Shown here one piece after another: positions 10,753 through 22,652 of a stretch of DNA of 64,000 nt. The stretch is from Petrosia ficiformis. Taxonomy: Eukaryota > Porifera > Demospongiae > Haplosclerida > Petrosiidae. A model generated the notes under the pieces. That model saw only the letters and a program-made list of their open reading frames with translations, did no database searches and was not told the DNA's origin. The position numbers were made by a program, and so were the translations under genes. Position 1 is the first letter of the stretch. Each line of letters starts with the position of its first letter. The stretch is from contig OX345639.1 in the NCBI GenBank assembly GCA_947044365.1, positions 8,229,218 to 8,293,217 of the forward strand, in the 5' to 3' direction.

Positions 10753-13700
10753 TTAGAAAAGGTTTGCTCCGTAACCAAATGTTGCTTTGATTGCATCAAA
10801 AATATATTTCTTCCAGCCATCCTTGGTGCGTTCATGATCACTATCAGGTATTCCTGTTTGTGTAAGTGTCAATGAGGTACCATCATCATCTTGTTTTAAT
10901 TGAATAGTAACATCAGAAAAATGACCTATTAACAGATAAGAGAAAAGTACATGAAAAGTTCGTCACTTGGCCCTCATTAAATCCTATCAGAGAGTACGGT
11001 AGTACTCTCTATGTAGGAATGGCACGGAAAAAATATGGCCACCCATACATTTCAATTGGAAGTGATGAGCTGAAATCTCAGGTAATAAACAAATAGAAGT
11101 TTTAATACACACATACCTTTTCATATCTAGTGTTTTTATGAATACCAATACCTTCTAGAAGACCAAAGATTGTCGTTAAGGTAGAGAACTGACAAGTGGC
11201 AAAACTAGCAAAATCTTCATATTATCAGAGAGTACGGTAGTACTCTCTATGTAGGGATGGCACGGAAAAAAAATGGCCACCCATACATTTCAATTGCAAG
11301 TGATGACCTGAAATCTCTGGTAATATATAAAGATAGGTTTTAATACACACATACCTAATCATATCTACTGTTTTTATGATTAACAACATCTTCTAGATGG
11401 CCAAAGAGTGGCAAAACTGGCAAAATCTTCATATTATTTTTTTTTTTCAGACAAATCATTTTTTTGTTTGTTGAAATATCACAATGATTCTAGCACCATT
11501 CCAGTCGCATTTATAGTAAAATTCTGGTCTACAAGTAGAATTTTAAATTCTGTAAATACAAAATACTGACTTTTATTGATGAACAAATTTTAATGTATTT
11601 ATGATTGTATGATTTCATAATGATATATAGTATTTCTGCAATCTACAAAAAAACATTCACACCAGTTCATAAAAAAAACAATGGAAACAAGAATAATAAA
11701 AAAACATTTTCAATAAAAATGAAAGAAGATGTAGGGATGTCAAAACCCAAAAAGCATGCAAACAAGGTTGGGAAGCTAACATAGGACCCAAAATCACTTC
11801 CATATAACCCTACATAAGTACACAGCTCTTTGTATTTTGTATTATAGCAGTGCATGTAAGTACTTGTGTAGGGTTATATGGAAGTGATTTTGGGTCCTAT
11901 GTTAGTTTGCATCTTTTGGGGTTTTGACATCCCTACATCTTCTTTCATTTTTATTGAAAATGTTTTTTATTATTCTTGTAACAATAATTATAACAAAGTT
12001 TATGTTAATCTTCACATTCTATTGATCCTTTGTACTACAATCTTACCTTCAGGCCATGTTTTAGATCTCCATTTCTGTACTATCTTATTTGGTCTGTTCT
12101 GAGAATTTTGAAAAAAAGTAGAATTTAAAATTCTGTAATGTGTAATATTAATTTTTGTCACTGTCTTTGCAGACAAGTTGAAATTTAGCCACCTACCAGT
12201 TCTAAAAATTCTCCTGTGATTTCTCCATTCAATAATGTAAATCGTCCACCTTTATGCCCTTTTACTGTGGCTTGTGATCTTGTGAATGCTGTTACTAACT
12301 ACATTACAGGAATAAAAATTGTTTATATACATTGTAGTGCAGAACTGTAGCAGAATTACACATAACAGATTTACTATTTTATGAAATAATAATACATCTT
12401 AATATGGCAAACTTCAAAGTAACCAATGTTTTATAAATCAAATATAAATCTGTCATTGACCACAGCAATACAAAATACAAGAGTACAACACTCAACTGGT
12501 CCAAACTCAAGACAAATGTTAGGAGAAGCTACAAACAGCTTTAGTAGTTTTGCCTTTCCGAAAATATATTCATTATAACATGCCTACTAGTGATGTGCAA
12601 TACATATCGATATATTGAAATATTAATATTTTCGTTCAATATTGTGATACAATATTGGCTTTTGGGTGTATCGATACACTGGAATGGACAGTTTAGTAAA
12701 CATGGTTTTTCTAATTTTTCTATTTTGATACCTAAAAGTAATTATAAAAAGCTAGTGCGCGTAACTTTCATTGATTTCTTTTACCATTTCTTGACAAAGA
12801 CATCCAAATAGGACATTTATTTACATTTTATAAGTGTTTTAATATTATTTCAAATATCGCGATACTGTATTGTATCGTGATATTTTTGGCAGCGATACGC
12901 AATACTATTATTTAGTTGTATCGCACATCCCTAATGCCTACTTGTGCTATAACAGATTTATAAACGCCTTGCCCTTGGGCTTATCAATTTGATATAGCAC
13001 ATGTAGGTGTGTCATAACATATACTCATTACTTTTATGAGGATGCCTATGTATTCAACTGTTCATCCAAAAAAGGTCACCTTAAAAAATAATAATTCAGG
13101 AAGAGCAACTGTTGCTTGACCTACATTCAGCCCACATATTTAAATGACAAAAAAGCTCAGATTAATTATGCATGTAATGCTTAGTGGGCTGTTAGACAAG
13201 CAAAGTAGGGTGTTGTTATGTAATTAATTAGGGGTGAAGTATCATGATGGTGAAGATTAATAACTGGTTGTTACAATTTACTGTTAATGAAACAGTGATT
13301 TCTAAAAGCAAAACTACAAATGTACATGTACCATGATTATAATATTACCTCTTCTGTCACGAAAACGTTGTATAAGTCATCGACACTGCACTTAAATGTG
13401 TCTGTTATTTTTGCTTTCTTGGTTGATATTCTTACTGCATTTTTTATCGAGGCTAGAATGAGAATGATAAAGGCTACATATTAATGTATACACCAGTACC
13501 TGTATTGTTTGAGGGTGAAGATTTGGTCAGTGATAAAGTTTTTGATGGAACTTTTGTTGGCTCGGAGGTATCAGTTGTATGACTAGGTAGTATTAGTCCT
13601 TGACTATATTCTATAAGAGAGAAGATATGGTATTACATTTCAATACAACTTATTAAGCGTATTTAAATAGAAAACCAATAATGCCATCCATGTCTAAGCC

Positions 13701-16593
13701 AAGCATGAAGTATAGATTACAGGAATATAATGGCCATTTGGTCACCACACACATACATGGTAACAACATTTAACTATCAATTTCATGGCTACTGTTCTAA
13801 ATGAGGGTTATAAATTTGCTTCTGAATCAGACAAGACTCTGCACTGTAGTGCATAAAATAAAAATATGTTACATGTATGTTAACACTTAAGGGTTGTGTT
13901 AATGATATTCATAGCTAAACAATTTTTTTTTTTTGTTATTGTCATGGATACTATTTATCAAATGATTTTCATTTTTGGAACATAATATTAGTGTTGAGGT
14001 TTGTCGTTCATAAACATTTTGAGTATTTTGCATGTTGCATTCAAGAGTTATGATCGTCAACAGAACCAGCCACAAAGGTATATTTTTGTTCAAAAACCAA
14101 CAGAAGAAAGACAGGAGAGATTACACCAATGTTCTTGCTAGGCTTAAATCAGCCACTTAAATTCCCACTTAAATCCCCACTTCAATTTTGGTTTCCCCAC
14201 TTAAAAGTAGCTTTGAACTGACAAGTCCCCACTTCAATGTCCTGCCTAAAGCAGTAATTTATTGACTGATAAATCATTTTTAACAACTACAAATAAACAA
14301 CACAAAATAAACAGTAAAACATGGAGTTGTTAAATTGTGTAATTTTGATTGCTTCTGATTGTGCTGGACTGTTTTTCTTTGTTACGAACATTTTCTGGAG
14401 TCATTAGGCACTGCACTGTTCAACTTTGAGGCTTTTTACACTGAAAAATCATCCAAGAAAGAAGTTTTTATAAGTTCAAATATTTAATGAGTTTGTGCAC
14501 AGAACACTGGAAATACACAGATAAACATTACAAACAGTAATTCATAAGTTACACTTACCATCTCTTAATAAAGCAATATACTCTTGTAAAGCTGTTTTAA
14601 TAGCTGGACTGGATTCTTTGACAATCATGTTAGTCAAGTCTGAAGTGTTTTTATCCAAACTGCATTTTATCTGAAGGAATAAAATATAACAAACTATCAT
14701 AGAACTATATATCTCAGAAAATATAAAAATCAACAGTTATAATTATATGTATAGTCAAAGGTAATTTGTGTGTGTGTGTGTGTCACATTGACATGTAATT
14801 GTGTATTATCCCTATAGTACAATGTAATAAACTAAGGCTGAGATGAATAGTCAATATCAAATTCAAAAGTTCGAAGGCTTCAAAGGTTCGCACGTGTTTT
14901 TAATTATTTTGTTATCAATGTTGCTCTTAACTTCATTGGATTATTGCTTTATAACGAGTCCTAGTCTAGTTCCTGTTACTGTCTCTATGCGGATTTAGCA
15001 TCACTGGACTGAGAAATGAGACAGAAGTAGCCAGCAAGACACTGGAACACACCCACATTAATAACCACATGTTTAGAGTGTACAAGTACACATGTGCAAC
15101 CATTGAAGTAGGCGTGGCAGCAAAGGTTCAAAGGGAGAATTTAGATTCGAATGCACAGCAAATGAACAAAAAGGTTCGAACATTCGAAGCTTTTTCCCAG
15201 CCCTATATTAAACAATAAACTCATTACAACCTTATAATAATTACTATGTGACCTCATCTTCAAAAAGGGAAATGAGTAAGCTAGGCAGGGATAAGATTTC
15301 TATTATAGTATCATAATATAGTACCAAATATACTCTTAATTATTTTGTGTGCCACATGAAGCACTGGGCAAAATGGTATATCTCCAGTAATTAAAGTTAT
15401 TGAAACATATTATGCTCAAATTCCTTACATCAATATCATCAATAGTGTTTTCATCACAGAAATTTGTAATGTGAAGAGTCCCTTTATCCCTGATATCTTC
15501 GGGTGTTGATCCTTCAATACAGCACTTGATAGTCCACTCGTATAAAATGATTAATTTTCCTTTACGATTACTACATTAAGTAAATTAAAATTAGTTAATA
15601 TCAGGTCATATCACTGATCAATATTATTACAACACTTAGATAAGTTGAGAGATAAATAGATATATAGACATAAAGATAGATAGATACTAAATAGATAGAA
15701 GGTAGGCAAGTATAATCAATGTACATGTACCTTGCTGAAGCTTCACCATCTAAAGCTGTTGTATCTTTAATCTCCCATGAACCTGTATTAAATATCACAC
15801 TAGTACAAGATTTTACACAGATCACAGCGTTTCTACATAGTTATGAATTATGTGGTAAGCAAAGCTGTTCGCAAATCACAAACAGCTTTGTTCCAACAAT
15901 GTGAAATTATGGTTAGTTGAAAAAATATGCAGTTGCTATAGTAACACTGTAACCACGCACAATACTGGATGAGAAAACATATTAGGAAAATAATGCATTT
16001 GTTCAAACACTCAGTATGTTACCATGGGTGTGGTCAATGAATATCATTAAAACCCAGGAAGCGAGCTCACAATGATAGTAGTAGGGCTGAGAAATAAAAT
16101 GAGCTTTTCCATCAAGGAAGGTTGGTGTGAGGAGTATTATTACATCTACATGTACTTTGTTAAGATTTTAATCCTAACTACATGAGACCCTATGATTTGG
16201 CGACGAAGTCCACAGAAAGACAGACACTCTCCTTTCAGGAAACAACACGGTTTGATTTGGTGAATTTGGTTCCCTAGACCCTATGGTTCATTAACCATGC
16301 CCACATTACACCAATGGTAACATATACTATACCTAATGGGTAGTGTAAAACATTTCAAGGTAATATTTAATCTTCCTGGTGGCCATGTTCTCATGTACAT
16401 TCATGTATTAATAAGCATGTACTCATCCATTATTACCTATTGAAGAACTTTGAAACTTCTTTCCAATTAGAAAATCCTTCAGCTTTTGCTTTGACCACAA
16501 ACTTGCGTCTTTCATTGTCCTAATACAAAATAAAGTATTAACTAAAGACAAAACGACAAGTTGAATAAAAGTTATGGAAGTTACAATAATAGC

Positions 16594-16637
<44 letters not shown>

Positions 16638-16768
16638 AATCGTGATAAATTTCTTCTTGTCAAGAGTGAAGGATATATATAAATTTACCAGTGCCAATTA
16701 TTAACATTTTTATGATCAGGTCGATCTTCTACAATCCATCTTGGGTCTCCTTCTCCCCACTTCGCCAT
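10753..16768 (-). CDS. AHSA1: Activator of Hsp90 ATPase (AHA1), complete, 10 exons
   Basis: Cytosolic co-chaperone that binds Hsp90 and stimulates its ATPase. Exons (minus): 16768-16689, 16519-16437, 15782-15731, 15570-15429, 14670-14559, 13610-13500, 13452-13349, 12298-12197, 12098-12047 and 10925-10753. They give 336 residues, against about 338 in vertebrates. The N-terminus MAKWGEGDPRWIVE leads into the NVNNWHW motif (residues 21-27), known to be needed for full Hsp90 stimulation. The N-terminal Aha1 domain (to about 160) carries LDGEAS and RKGKLI. A low-complexity linker follows, then the C-terminal AHSA1/START-like domain (about 205-336) with KGHKGGRFTLLNGEITGEF and the terminal GWKKYIFDAIKATFGYGANLF-type end. 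All splice sites are GT-AG and phases agree. The gene is divergent from TRAPPC6 across a 137-bp gap. Introns hold several MITEs. Confidence 0.97.
10985..11435. repeat. Tandem duplication in the last AHSA1 intron
   Basis: Two successive copies start at 10985 and 11223 with TATCAGAGAGTACGGTAGTA and run through GGCACGG, CATACATTTCAATTG and GGCAAAACT-type blocks. They are about 238 bp apart. The inner GAGAGTAC...GTACTCTC is itself a short palindrome. Noncoding. Confidence 0.8.
11690..11976. mobile_element. Foldback element in an AHSA1 intron
   Basis: Left arm 11690-11820 and right arm about 11868-11976 are inverted copies. Shared blocks include CATTTTCAATAAAAATGAAA, AGATGTAGGGATGTCAAAAC and GACCCAAAATCACTTCCATA. 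The loop is about 50 bp. A solo arm-like copy occurs at about 53035-53115 inside the intact protease gene. Noncoding despite short ORFs on both strands. Confidence 0.85.
12588..12933. mobile_element. hAT-type MITE with 8-bp target duplication
   Basis: The ends TAGTGATGTGCAATAC and (reverse complement of the right end) TAGGGATGTGCGATAC form terminal inverted repeats. The element is flanked by a perfect 8-bp direct repeat, ATGCCTAC, at 12580-12587 and 12934-12941, the hAT superfamily target-site length. It lies in an AHSA1 intron. Confidence 0.9.
14834..15204. mobile_element. hAT-like MITE
   Basis: The left end AGGCTGAGATGAATAGTC and the right end GAAGCTTTTTCCCAGCCCT form imperfect inverted repeats of the GGGCTGGGA class seen in other hAT-like elements in this window. 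Internal TTCGAA blocks also pair. No clear target duplication. Inside an AHSA1 intron. Confidence 0.6.
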
Positions 16769-16905
16769 TGTCTTCTAATTAGTAATTATCAGTAAAATAG
16801 AGGTTTGGATTAAAATTTATAGATTCCTCAACTTCTCGAAGTTTCTCGATTTGTAACACCAACATGATATGGGTGTGGTCAAAGGTGTGGTAACTTTGAG
16901 GCAAA
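16769..16905. promoter_or_regulatory. Bidirectional promoter interval, AHSA1 / TRAPPC6
   Basis: Only 137 bp separate the two start codons, which point away from each other, so both promoters and both 5' UTRs must share this segment or overlap the coding exons. I see no clear TATA box or other named element. The promoter role is inferred from geometry alone. Confidence 0.6.
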
Positions 16906-19900
16906 ATGTCTGAAGTGAAAGTACAAGGTGAAGTTAGCCAGACTTTGTTTGAGTATCTGCATATGGAAATACTATCCCATCTAATTGAAAGTTATGGTAA
17001 TGAAAAAAAGGTTGGTAAAATATTGCAAAACAATATGTACTCATAGTGTTCTGCCCATGATATTTAGAGTGGTGGTTGGACTGTACATTGCATTTAGTGC
17101 TGTTTATTATGTTTATACTTAATTCTGTCTCAGTAGCCTATATATGTATTATCTGAGTTGTGGCTACTTGACCGGTGTGGGCAGAACACTATACTCAGTC
17201 TATGGTTATTGTATAAATTATAATTATATATGGCGTGTATATATATATATATGCAGGAGCTTATGAGCGGCGCGAAGGAGTGTCAAACTCCATCTGTTGT
17301 CGAATCACACCTTTGCAAACTGCCTTATATGGAAAACCTCTGTAAACTGCGTAAGTGATTTAAGTAGGCGTGATAAGTGTTTATTATATATATAATATAA
17401 TTATTTAAATTATTATAAATCGACTATCGTGTGCGTCTGACAAGATGAGTCTGTATAATCCCCCACTTCTTTCCAGACAGAAATGATACTAGTATAGTCA
17501 GCAAAGGATAGGTGCTACCAAACTCTGTAACAAAAGTGTCAAAGTGCTGTCAGGGTGTTGATTCTACAGGGTGTACAAAAGGACTATTAATAGACTACAA
17601 CAAAAGCAATATCTCTAATGAAATAAGCGCATGATGATTAGTTTGTTACCTTGTTATCTTTCTTCTCGAGTTTCTTCTTGACTTGTAGAACTTGCATTTT
17701 GGGCTTCCAGTTAGTTTGAAGTGTCCCATTCTTTTGATCACTATTTCATCTCTACTAAACAATGCTTTTGCTTAGGACTGTGGCTTGACTGTTCTTCTGT
17801 ATGAGTTCGTTCGACATTGTGGATTCTAATAATTGCCTACCTACTTCGGAACACTTATCTGAAATCCATCCTTTTGACCATATTTAGAGTTTTGCTAAAA
17901 ATGTGATTTGACAACAGATGGGTACTGCAGTTTGACGCTCCTTCACGCCACTTCGCAGCACTCATAAGCTCCTGATATATGTCATAATATAATAACACGG
18001 TTCTATACAGATTTTTTTGTTCAGGAGGGGAAGGAATTGATCGTGTGAAGTACATTGCTCATAGGGGGGTCTGGGGGTATGCTCCCCATTAAATGAGTAA
18101 AATTTATGGCCTCTGAGGGCTAGTTATTTTGGTACAGAAAAATTGTGCTTAATTTAGTTTTAGTTAACAGACATTGCAAGCAAATACTTTTGATTTGGTT
18201 TTTAACAAGTAATGAAATTTTAGCAATAGTAAAACTAAGTAACCTAAAAACAGTTTTACTTTTAGTTCTAGTTTTAACTTTGGTTCTGCATGGTGTTAAA
18301 CAGAGTCTTTCAAAATTTTTCAATTCTTCTTCGGTAACACTTCCCATTCCAGATTTTTTCCCACTTAATTAATTGCACCTGCCAATGCAAAATTCACTGC
18401 TTGTGGAAAATACTGTTTCCACCGGGGCAGAAGATGCTGGAACTACCAGAATATCATATGCAACCGAAGAAAGTATAGGATACTGACTCTCACTCATCAC
18501 CCAAAAGTCAATTGGATCATCAGATTCCTTCCATTCATGCTGTTCTACACTGTAGCGAGACAATAATATTGCTCTTCTAATTTTGTACCTGTATGAGGTC
18601 TTTTTGAGCTTAAGATTTCTTTCTTCCTGGCAATAACAGCTTCGAGATGCTTAAAACAGTTTTTGGGAGGTTCCATTGCCGCTTTCACTTTCTCGTCCTC
18701 TGATTCAGATGAACCTCAGTTGAATTGGACCAATTGATATTCTCATCTATGTCTGAAATCATCACAGATGTGATAATGTCAAATGTTCTAGCAACAAGTT
18801 GGAGAATGTGGGCAAAGCAGCTAGCTCTGCTGAAGTGGCTACTGAACATCAAATTATAATTCAACTCCTTCTCTTCAAATTCTATTTCGCCTTCTGCATT
18901 CTTTTTCATTAAGACAAGATTGTGGTCTTCTATGTCTTGAGTGTCATCATTCTGTTCCGAATCACTTGAAGGGATTAACTGCTCATCAATGTCATCATCA
19001 CTTGTACCAGGAATGGCTTCTGCTACTTCCAAATCAGAATCCAGGTTGTATATTGTGTTTTTAAATGCTGCAACCACATTTTTGAGCTGTTGTCTATTAG
19101 TAATTTGCTGATATTCAATTCATCAATGCCCCAACTCTGAAGGACATCCTTCGTCACTTCAAGTACTCTGTCTGGTGTGTGGGTGTGGAAAGTGTCTCAC
19201 AGCAAGTGTGGCCTTAAAATGCCTGTGACACTTTTTTAGAAAGCAATGAACTGTCATTCCAAGGAAGGACTGTGTCACCTCTTTTTTGCTCCATATGTCA
19301 ATGGTCACAGCTATTTTACCAGCTTCATTCAAACATGTAGAGATCTTGCTTTTTAGCTCCTGCATAAGTAGATCAAGTCTTTGTTCATGACAGTACTGCC
19401 AGGAACATTAACCTTTGATAAAATCTTCAAACTTATCATTAGAAATAATGCTGTTAGGAATGTTAGTTAATTAGTTTGTCAACTTTTAGTTATAGTATTG
19501 GTTCTTGCAGATTCATATGAAATTAGTTATAACTAATACGTTTATGTGGCATACTTAAATATTTTAGTTTTAGTTACAGTTAACCAAAACAACATACTCC
19601 TGCTGTATAAAACCATAAATAATTAAATAATATAATATATAAAAATATGTAGTATGATGGTGACATCATCCCTTTGATGTGGCAAGATCTACATACCTTC
19701 CATGTGCACACTATGCAGGCGATGTCACCATCATACAATATATTGTATATAGTATGCTAATAGGTCCTATATGCTGCATATAAGACTCTCGTTTTGTGTC
19801 CTCTGATGTGATATAACCCTCGCAGGCTCGGACTATATAACATCCTCGGACACAAAACTCAGGTCCTATATTTTGTATATAGGACCTGTTAGCATACTAT

Positions 19901-22652
19901 ATATATTACATATATAAGAGGGCTGGGAATAGGCTAAAATTCTGAAATCGATTATCACTAACTTCAAATCGATTGATAATCAATTAAAATCAGTGGAAGT
20001 AATTAGGCCAATTAAGTCAATTAATACAGGAAACTCCTCCCATTTGATGATCAAAAAGGCTTCCTGTCACCTACATTATTTGCTGTTGCATGCTTGAAAA
20101 GTATGTCTTCTGGAATAATTAGCATAATCAATATCACAGACTTGTACTCGATAATCAGAAAAATTTTCAATAAATTGATTAATCGATTAATCATCCCAGC
20201 CCCCGATTGTATTATCATTATTATATAATAATCATTATTATATATATTATGTACATGTAGGGAGAAGTTATTAGTGCTTTGGAAGCACTTGGATCTAGAG
20301 TGGGCGAGAGTATGATGGAAAGAGTAAGTAAAGATGTTCCCAGATTTAGAACAGAGCTGGATGCCATGATATTTCTTTGCAAGCAGTTTTGGACTCATAT
20401 GTTTAATAAACAAGTTGATCATTTGAAAACAAATAACCAGGTATTATAGATTTGGTAGTAGAGCTGGCGATAGGGAAATTTATAACAATAATGATATCAA
20501 AATATTTGAACGATAGTGAATACTATCATGATAGTGTAACTATAATTTGGATACATATTCTGAGTATCTTTCATTTGTGGCAGAAAAACCAAGTACTCCC
20601 ATATACCATTGTTACTTGTTAGAGCCCTCCAAGAAAACTTGCAGCTCTTTATCGAGATCGATCTCGCAAGAGCAATTCATTGCTGTCTTCTCATTAATAT
20701 CATGTGGTTGTGGGTATCATGAGGCAAGACAGTGTTAAATGTACATGCCACTAACCACATGTCCACTATCATGATAGCAGTTTTTACCTATCGTTGTCAT
20801 GGTAGTAACACTAATGATAACGATGGTCACACTATCGCTGCTATCGCCCAGCCCTGTTTGGTATATAGGTCAGGAGATACCATTCATAAATTGAATTCAT
20901 TTTTATAGGCACCTCTCTGAATCATCTCAGCATCATGTCATAATTTCAACTCATCATTTTATAGGATATGTTTGTACAGGAGCCCATAATGACGTTGACC
21001 CGAAAGCGTAAGAGTAGGAGCGGGGTGAACGACCACGCATTTAATTAAATTGGTCAAACTATCTGTCTGACTTTCTGTTACTATTTTTAGAACCCATGTG
21101 TATACGCCTTCGTTAAATATGGCTTCTAGAAAAGGAACAGCTACTATATACTGCATTGACTATATAACAGAGAAAAGAATTGAGTGATATTCTGGCTCGT
21201 GTAGACTGTGAAGATGTTCCTAGTGAAGCTATTGACAAAGTAGTAGGAAGCCTTCACTGCAATCACTTCAATGACAGAAGGCGATCATGTCGAACACTCT
21301 TGAATAGGACTAAACAGTCATTTTGCGGCTTCCCCAAAGCATGCTCTTACTTTCCTGATATAAGGTGACTCCATTTCTGCCTCAAGACGTGTTCGTTTCA
21401 TAGCTAACCTTGGAGATCGTCGAGGTGTAGACACCATATTTAATGAAGGCGTATACATGTGGGTTCTAAAAATAGTAACAGACGGTCAGGCAGATAGTTT
21501 GACCAATTTAATTAAATGTGTGCTCCTTTACCGCTTCTACTCTTAGTCTCTTACACTTTCTTGTCTACGTCATTATGGGCTCCTGGTTTAGATTATTAAT
21601 GCATCTCTCTGAATCATCACAGCATCATGTCATAATTTCAACTCGTCATTTTATAGGATATGTTTGTACTATATGATAACAACTTTAGATTATTAATGCA
21701 CCTCTCTGAATCATCTCAGCATCAGGATAAGTCTCCTTTGGTAAGATACATTACAATTTGTTGATTGTTACAACTTCTCTTCTATTAAACAGGATAATTA
21801 AAATCAAATTTGATAAAAGACTTTCTGCTTTCCAATTTTATTTGACCATGGATTAGTGAATTGGAGTTTTAATTATTTTGTAGACATGAGACCATTTGAA
21901 TGGATGAATTTTAGTGTTGCCATAACCACATAAGTGATTATTGTTTTGCATTTTTGCTGTAAAGCTGAATACAACACCCAGCTTTTGTTTTCTTCATCTT
22001 GATTATTCAATGCCAGTCAGGTGAAACCAAACCTTGTGTGGAGGTTGAGGGTCAGGACCATTGTATGTACTGAACTTGTGCAAATTACAAAATTTTGGAA
22101 GTGATGTTGTAATGATTATGAATACTACACTAATAAAAGTATGTAGTTAGTTGATGATGTTACCAAGAGACTTTGGGTATACCCTAAAAGAAGAGGACTA
22201 CTTTGTCGGTGGTAGGTATATTTTTGCTGTTCTGCCCACCAGTTGAGGTAAATCACTATGTTACCAGTGCTTGCCAATGCTGTAGTCCTGACCCTCTACC
22301 CTCTACACAAAGAGATCAGGTTCACCATCTAATTCAACACTATTTTGTCAGCTTGAAGAATCAGTTTGTATAGGTTGTTAGTGTACTTAATTCTTATTGG
22401 TTATATTAGTTCTTTTTCTTATATAGTTTCTAGCCTTCACATCTGGATTAATAACAGGAGCCTTGTCTAATCTTGGTATTAAGAGTCGAGTAACTTATGA
22501 AGTTCCTAAAATGCCACAATGTAAGTACTAATTAATCATTAATAATTATTGTTCATTTTAGCAGTTAAAATGTAATTATATTCATAAAGTAAACATTATT
22601 ATATTTTTTCACTTTAATTTCAGGTTTTTTCCAGATTAAAATTAATTTATAA
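16906..22652 (+). CDS. TRAPPC6B: TRAPP complex subunit 6 (TRAPPC6A/B type), complete, 5 exons
   Basis: Core subunit of the TRAPP tethering/Rab-GEF complex, acting in ER-Golgi vesicle traffic. Exons 16906-17010, 20261-20440, 21657-21740, 22427-22520 and 22624-22652 join in frame (phases 0,0,0,1) into 163 residues, against about 158 in human TRAPPC6B. Family features: LFEYLHMEILSHLIE at the start; LEALGSRVGESMMERVSKD with PRFRTELDAMIFLCKQFWT in the middle; DMFVLYDNNFRLL; then LAFTSGLITGALSNLGI; and the C-terminal MPQCFFQIKI. This is the TRAPP alpha/beta fold of the Bet3 superfamily. Intron 1 carries a dead hAT transposase on the opposite strand plus several MITEs. Exon 3 has decayed upstream copies. 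Whether it is the 6A or 6B type cannot be decided. Confidence 0.95.
17045..17190. mobile_element. MITE with AGTGTTCTGCCCA termini
   Basis: AGTGTTCTGCCCA at the left and TGGGCAGAACACT at the right are exact inverted repeats bounding about 146 bp. The interior (ATTTAGAGTGGTGGTTGGA, GCATTTAGTGCTGTTTA, CTGTCTCAGTAGC) recurs at about 30630-30800 and 58865-59035, so at least three copies of the family are in this window. Confidence 0.85.
17253..17975. mobile_element. Inverted-repeat element with CAGGAGCTTATGAG termini
   Basis: GCAGGAGCTTATGAG and its complement CTCATAAGCTCCTG bound about 720 bp. Subterminal blocks GTCAAACTCCATCTGTTGTC and the mirrored ACAACAGATGGGTACTGC / TTTGACGCTCCTTC also pair. 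A second copy with related termini lies at 56238-56832 in the HAUS5-like gene. Non-coding. It lies in TRAPPC6 intron 1. Confidence 0.78.
18369..19440 (-). pseudogene. Dead hAT-family transposase (ZBED-like)
   Basis: Three minus-strand pieces follow in transposase order. 19365-19159 has IAVTIDIWSKKEVTQSFLGM, the hAT catalytic-domain start where the first acidic residue sits in the TxDxWS motif. 19077-18685 is a highly acidic segment ending in FAHILQLVART, typical of hAT (CxAHxLQL). 18563-18369 has DPIDFWVMSESQYPILSSVA, then SSAPVETVFSTSSE, the C-terminal dimerisation motif. The pieces are separated by frameshifts and stops, so no intact protein is made. It is nested antisense in TRAPPC6 intron 1. 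Confidence 0.82.
19650..19905. repeat. Palindrome-containing repeat, copy 1
   Basis: A roughly 250-bp unit carries GATGGTGACATCATCCCTTT / ATGTCACCATCATAC and TAGTATGCTAATAGGTCCTA / TAGGACCTGTTAGCATACTA as nested inverted repeats. A second, nearly identical copy is at about 23485-23735 in the first large intron of the integrin-GPCR gene. Confidence 0.82.
19917..20203. mobile_element. hAT-like MITE (GGGCTGGGAAT termini)
   Basis: Left end GAGGGCTGGGAATAGGCTAA and right end AATCATCCCAGCCCCC are imperfect inverted repeats. The interior is rich in ATCGATT blocks that pair with each other. It lies just upstream of TRAPPC6 exon 2. Confidence 0.65.
20459..20856. mobile_element. hAT-type MITE, copy A
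   Basis: The termini TAGAGCTGGCGATAG and GCTATCGCCCAGCCCTG pair, and flanking TTTGGTAG / TTTGGTAT suggest an 8-bp target duplication with one change. The same element, inverted, is at 36692-37065; shared internal blocks include ACTATCATGATAGT and GGAGGGCTCTAAC. Confidence 0.78.
20909..21656. repeat. Decayed tandem duplicates of TRAPPC6 exon 3
   Basis: Segments matching exon 3 and its acceptor (TTTTATAGGATATGTTTGTA and CACCTCTCTGAATCATCTCA) occur at about 20909-20977 and again at about 21585-21656, before the functional exon at 21657. The copies join at AGCATCATGTCATAATTTCA. The middle copy is split by the transposon at 20978-21584. Neither upstream copy can give a full exon. Confidence 0.8.
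20978..21584. mobile_element. Non-autonomous DNA transposon with long terminal inverted repeats
   Basis: AGGAGCCCATAATGACG and its exact complement CGTCATTATGGGCTCCT are the tips of inverted repeats that stay alignable for about 150 bp on each side (for example AATTAAATTGGTCAAACTAT / ATAGTTTGACCAATTTAATT). It is inserted precisely in a duplicated TRAPPC6 exon 3. A short internal ORF shows no recognised transposase domain. Confidence 0.85.
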
